This document shows positions 7,429-8,148 of a DNA stretch of 8,148 bases, piece after piece. The notes below the pieces were generated by a model. The model had not been told where the DNA came from. It made no database searches and worked only from the letters and a program-made list of their open reading frames with translations. This stretch comes from Chromatiales bacterium. GTDB lineage: Bacteria; Pseudomonadota; Gammaproteobacteria; Chromatiales; Chromatiaceae. The stretch lies in contig JAHEIA010000123.1 of NCBI GenBank assembly GCA_024639625.1, positions 1-8,148 on the forward strand, in the 5' to 3' direction. Position numbers and translations under genes: made by a program. Numbering within the stretch: the first letter of the stretch is position 1; the number at the start of each line of letters is the position of its first letter.

Positions 7429-8148
7429 GTGAGCTCATTTCTCAAGGTCGGCGTCTTCGTCGACGCCGAGAACATCCGTTACAACGGCGGCTACCAGCTG
7501 CGCTACGATGTGCTGCGGCAATTTGCCGCCCGCAACGGCGGTACCCTGCTGCGCCTCAACACCTACCTCTCTTACGACCCCGAGCGGGCGCGGGAGGACC
7601 CCGAGTACTCGAAAAAATCTTATCTCTACCAACAGACGGTGCGAGACTTCGGCTGGAAGGTCATCGTCAAGAATCTTAGCCGTTACACCGACGATGCCGG
7701 CAACGTGACGACCAAGGCCAACGCCGACCTCGACCTCGCTGTAGAAGCCATGCTGCAGGCGGAGAACCTGGACGAAATCCTGTTGGTGACGGGAGACGGC
7801 GATTTTCTGCAATTGGTCACCGCGCTGCAGAACCGCGGCTGCCGAGTCGAACTGCTTGCCTTCCGCAACGTGTCTCGTAAGCTGCAGCGTCAGGTGGATG
7901 GCTACTACTCCGGTTACCTAATCCCCGATTTGCTCCCCTTCAGCTACGAACCGCGCAACCTATGGGGCAGAGCCGGATCCTGCGTCCGCGGGGTGTGCAG
8001 CAAATGGTTTCTGGACAAGGGCTACGGTTTTTTGCGCTTCGTTGAGCGCCTGGATAGCAACCTGTGGATCACCGATCCGCGTGCGCCCGGCTCTCCCTAC
8101 CAGGGCGTCTTCTGCCACATCAACGAACTTGCAGGCGACGTAACGGTG
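7429..8148 (+). CDS. NYN (LabA/PIN-like) domain protein with C-terminal cold-shock-like domain, 3' end outside window
   Basis: The frame runs from GTG 7429 through the last base: 240 codons with no stop. The NYN domain (about residues 5-165) has the PIN-fold acidic motifs: FVDAENI with Asp12 and Asn15, NADLDLA with Asp100 and Asp102, and VTGDGDF with Asp123 and Asp125. In this superfamily these bind a metal and cut RNA. The second region (about 186-240) reads like a cold-shock domain: KGYGFLRF (197-204) resembles RNP1, and GVFCHINEL (226-234) resembles RNP2. The combination predicts a cytoplasmic RNA-binding ribonuclease, with targets unknown. The start is uncertain: there is no in-frame ATG and no strong Shine-Dalgarno sequence, and GTG 7429 is the nearest standard start before the first motif. 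The acs terminator upstream suggests an independent transcript, whose promoter was not identified. Confidence 0.87.
   Translation, partial: MSSFLKVGVFVDAENIRYNGGYQLRYDVLRQFAARNGGTLLRLNTYLSYDPERAREDPEYSKKSYLYQQTVRDFGWKVIVKNLSRYTDDAGNVTTKANADLDLAVEAMLQAENLDEILLVTGDGDFLQLVTALQNRGCRVELLAFRNVSRKLQRQVDGYYSGYLIPDLLPFSYEPRNLWGRAGSCVRGVCSKWFLDKGYGFLRFVERLDSNLWITDPRAPGSPYQGVFCHINELAGDVTV

Overview
The window is high-GC DNA, compact and coding almost throughout, with G/C-rich third codon positions. Protein content suggests a proteobacterium, most likely a gammaproteobacterium. The genus cannot be fixed from this stretch. The theme is acetate uptake and activation. The 3' end of a sodium:solute symporter gene lies at the left edge, and a complete acetyl-CoA synthetase gene (acs) lies on the right. 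Between them is a set of small membrane and regulatory genes.

Layout. Positions 1-528 (+) hold the C-terminal part of the symporter, closed by a strong intrinsic terminator at 548-578. Positions 671-907 and 897-1595 (+) are an overlapping pair: a 78-residue two-helix membrane protein and a membrane-anchored TPR protein. Positions 2261-1629 (-) carry an unrecognised membrane-protein locus convergent with the TPR gene. It consists of a 136-codon ORF ending in TGA, followed in the same frame by a further 73 coding-like codons with two hydrophobic helices. This is the oddest structure in the window. From 2342 the + strand carries four consecutive genes: a cNMP-like/CBS/DUF294 nucleotidyltransferase-like regulator (2342-4228), a DEDDh 3'-5' exonuclease of the DnaQ/RNase T type (4262-4990), a 100-residue membrane protein (5031-5333) and acs (5412-7358). 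An intrinsic terminator follows at 7368-7399. The right edge (7429-8148, +) is an incomplete NYN-domain nuclease-like protein that runs into a cold-shock-like RNA-binding domain.

How the genes may work together. The symporter would import acetate or a similar monocarboxylate, and Acs would convert acetate to acetyl-CoA. The DUF294 protein and the exonuclease sit directly upstream in the same orientation as acs, with short gaps, so co-transcription with acs is plausible. A role in controlling acetate uptake or activation is inferred from position only. No tRNA, rRNA, CRISPR array, insertion sequence or phage gene was seen, and no stretch over 300 bases lacks a gene.
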